Shown here in pieces: positions 61,980 through 64,000 of a stretch of DNA of 64,000 nucleotides. Source of the stretch: Dictyoglomus sp. NZ13-RE01. Lineage in GTDB: Bacteria; Dictyoglomota; Dictyoglomia; Dictyoglomales; Dictyoglomaceae. The notes beneath the pieces were generated by a model that worked only from the letters and a program-made list of their open reading frames with translations, was not told where the DNA came from and ran no database searches. The stretch covers positions 372,001 to 436,000 of the forward strand of contig NIRF01000001.1 of the NCBI GenBank assembly GCA_002878375.1, given 5' to 3'. The translations under genes and the position numbers were made by a program. The first letter of the stretch is position 1, and the number at the start of each line of letters is the position of its first letter.

Positions 61980-64000
61980 TATAACCTCCTATTCTTAGAA
62001 TAGGATTTTGCACTTTTCTCTTCTGTTATGTGTATATTAAATAGATATCTTATACTTTCCCACTCAAAGATCTCTACCATATTCTGAAACATTTCATAAG
62101 CTTCCTTCTTATATTCTACTAATGGATCATGATGAGCTATAGCTCTTAAACCTATTCCCTCTCTTAAAACATCCATATCATTTAGATGTTCTATCCACAG
62201 TTTATCTATCACATATAGTAAAACTAACTTCTGAATCTGCTTCCAAATCTCATCTCCAAACTCTCTCTTTCTTTCCTCAAACTTTTGCTCAATTTGTTCT
62301 CTTAATATCTGAAATATTTCATCGTTATCCTTTTCAATTATACTTTTCCAATCACTTGGTAAAAATCCAAATAAGTTTAAAAATAGTTTATGCCAATTCT
62401 CTTTATCCTCATTAACAAGCTCTGCAAAAAATCTATCTATTACTCTATTCAAGATCTTTTTAACTAATTCTTCTAAGTCTTCCTCTAATAGGATTTTTCT
62501 TCTTTCCCCATAAACTATTTCTCTTTGCTTGTTTAGTACATCATCATATTCTAACAATTGTTTTCTAATTTCAAAGTTCATCTTTTCTACTTTCGCTTGG
62601 CTGTTTTCAATTATCCTTGTTAAGATAGGAGATTCAATAGGTTGTCCATCCTCCATTCCCAAGCGAGACATAATACTTTTTATTTGATCACCACCAAATA
62701 ATCTCAAAAGATCGTCTTCAAGGGATAGGTAAAAACGTGATGATCCTGGATCTCCCTGCCTTCCAGCCCTTCCCCTTAACTGATTATCAATTCTTCTGCT
62801 TTCATGTCTTTCTGTTCCTATTACGTGAAGACCACCAAGCTCAACAACTTTTTTCCTTTCTTCTTCACATATTTTTTTATACTCTTCAAGCTTTTTTTCA
62901 TATTTTGCTCTATCTTTTTCTGGATCTACTTCTTGTCTCGCTAACATCTCAGGATTTCCACCTAAAAGAATATCGGTACCTCTTCCTGCCATATTTGTAG
63001 CAATTGTTACCGCTTTATATCTCCCTGCTTGAGCTATAATATATGCCTCTTTTTCATGATATTTTGCATTTAATACTTGGTGAGGTATACCTCGCCTCTT
63101 TAGCATTTGACTTAATCTCTCAGATTTCTCAATAGATGTGGTTCCAACCAATACAGGTCTGCCAATTTTATACATCTCCTCTATCTCATTTACTACTGCA
63201 TTAAATTTCTCCCTTTCTGTCTTATAAATAACATCTGGGTAATTTATTCTTCTTAGAGGTTTATTGGGTGGAATAACTACTACTTCTAAACCATATATTT
63301 TTACAAATTCTTCCTCTTCAGTTGCTGCAGTACCAGTCATACCAGCAAGTTTTTTATACATTCTAAAGTAATTTTGAATTGATATGGTAGCTAAAGTAAC
63401 ATTCTCATCCCTTATTCTTACACCTTCTTTTGCTTCTATTGCTTGATGCAACCCATCACTGTATCTTCTCCCAAACATTAATCTACCCGTAAATTCATCT
63501 ACAATTATTACTTCTCCATCCTTTACTATATAATCCCTATCCCTTTGAAATAAGTTTAATGCTTTCAAACATTGTAATAAAGCATGAGCTAAATCCATAT
63601 GTTCAAAATCATATAAATCTTTTACTCCAAGAAACTTTTCCGCTTTTCTCAATCCTTCATCAGTTAAGGTGACAGTCTTTGATTTCTCATCTACTATATA
63701 ATCCTCATCCTTTTTAAGGTATCTCGCTGCCCTTATTGCAAGCTTGTAGATTTGACTGTTACCCTGGGAAGGTCCAGAAATAATTAAAGGTGTTCTTGCC
63801 TCATCTATTAGTATACTATCTACCTCATCCACAATAGCGTAATTTAAAGGTCTCTGTACCAAATGTTCCGGAGACATAGCAATATTATCTCTTAGGTAAT
63901 CAAAACCAAATTCATTATTAGTTCCGTAAGTGATGTCCGCTAAATATGCCTTCTTTCTCTCTAAAATTGGTGTATCATTTTGTAATAATCCTACTGTCAA
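61979..64000 (-). CDS. secA: Protein translocase ATPase SecA (N-terminus outside the window)
   Basis: 673 residues of SecA; the beginning of the gene lies beyond the right edge. Visible from the start are [19 protein letters not shown], the [19 protein letters not shown] Walker B region, the preprotein-crosslinking domain, [65 protein letters not shown], and the helical scaffold domain ending near [21 protein letters not shown]. The protein ends KSYSKNRRL and lacks the zinc-binding C-terminal tail. It powers secretion through SecYEG. The prfB start overlaps its stop codon. Confidence 0.97.
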   Translation of the reverse strand: MTVGLLQNDTPILERKKAYLADITYGTNNEFGFDYLRDNIAMSPEHLVQRPLNYAIVDEVDSILIDEARTPLIISGPSQGNSQIYKLAIRAARYLKKDEDYIVDEKSKTVTLTDEGLRKAEKFLGVKDLYDFEHMDLAHALLQCLKALNLFQRDRDYIVKDGEVIIVDEFTGRLMFGRRYSDGLHQAIEAKEGVRIRDENVTLATISIQNYFRMYKKLAGMTGTAATEEEEFVKIYGLEVVVIPPNKPLRRINYPDVIYKTEREKFNAVVNEIEEMYKIGRPVLVGTTSIEKSERLSQMLKRRGIPHQVLNAKYHEKEAYIIAQAGRYKAVTIATNMAGRGTDILLGGNPEMLARQEVDPEKDRAKYEKKLEEYKKICEEERKKVVELGGLHVIGTERHESRRIDNQLRGRAGRQGDPGSSRFYLSLEDDLLRLFGGDQIKSIMSRLGMEDGQPIESPILTRIIENSQAKVEKMNFEIRKQLLEYDDVLNKQREIVYGERRKILLEEDLEELVKKILNRVIDRFFAELVNEDKENWHKLFLNLFGFLPSDWKSIIEKDNDEIFQILREQIEQKFEERKREFGDEIWKQIQKLVLLYVIDKLWIEHLNDMDVLREGIGLRAIAHHDPLVEYKKEAYEMFQNMVEIFEWESIRYLFNIHITEEKSAKSYSKNRRL

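Noticed and set aside
1-64000. CRISPR array, insertion sequence or prophage
   Set aside because: No regularly spaced repeats, transposase, integrase or phage structural gene was recognised anywhere in the window.

Overview
The window is AT-rich, almost fully coding DNA from a bacterial thermophile. The gene content points to the genus Dictyoglomus: an ATP-type and a pyrophosphate-type phosphofructokinase close together, several secreted or cytoplasmic glycoside hydrolases (GH10 xylanase, GH16 laminarinase, two GH31 enzymes), a B12-dependent ribonucleotide reductase, and lysine/glutamate/isoleucine-rich proteins. The genus call is an inference from recognised families, not a database match. 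Species (thermophilum or turgidum) cannot be decided here.

Layout. 1-11.7 kb: the start of a probable purB, a macro-domain protein, a LysE-type exporter, a DUF2207 membrane protein, a GH31 glucosidase with a glycerophosphodiesterase, an MFS exporter, a polysaccharide deacetylase/GIY-YIG/RluA operon, and an ABC exporter broken by an exact 8-bp tandem duplication. 11.8-14.4 kb: a secreted alkaline phosphatase followed by a 59-residue barrel-sandwich-like mini-protein, and a GH10 xylanase. 14.5-27.8 kb: a sugar-utilisation locus on the minus strand (small secreted beta protein, ABC sugar importer, beta-helix hydrolase, discoidin-like protein, LacI regulator, GH31, FAH-family enzyme, prmA). A perfect LacI-type palindrome sits at its likely start site, and a GH16 laminarinase is divergent with a consensus promoter.

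27.9-32.7 kb: a plus-strand operon tgt, Arm-type 16S rRNA methyltransferase, rsmI, plsX, pilT. The Arm-type gene resembles, over its whole length, the aminoglycoside-resistance G1405 methyltransferases (RmtB/ArmA) and is the most striking gene of the window. 32.7-40.9 kb: two phosphoesterases, a GerMN protein and rho in one operon; a class II ribonucleotide reductase with an O-antigen-ligase/TPR protein. 41-45.8 kb: PPi-phosphofructokinase, DUF2062, HIT hydrolase, tRNA-Leu(CAA), ATP-phosphofructokinase, accA and accD.

45.8-64 kb: a long minus-strand housekeeping run: secA (5' end outside), prfB with its programmed +1 frameshift, csaB, a WecG/TagA glycosyltransferase, a YitT protein, maf, mreBCD, mrdA, minCDE, two tRNA-Pro genes, acylphosphatase, speE, pcm, a type-4 uracil-DNA glycosylase, a small unknown gene and dnaE. 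These cover cell-shape control, division-site placement, secretion, translation termination, DNA replication and repair. No CRISPR array, insertion sequence, phage or integrated element was seen.
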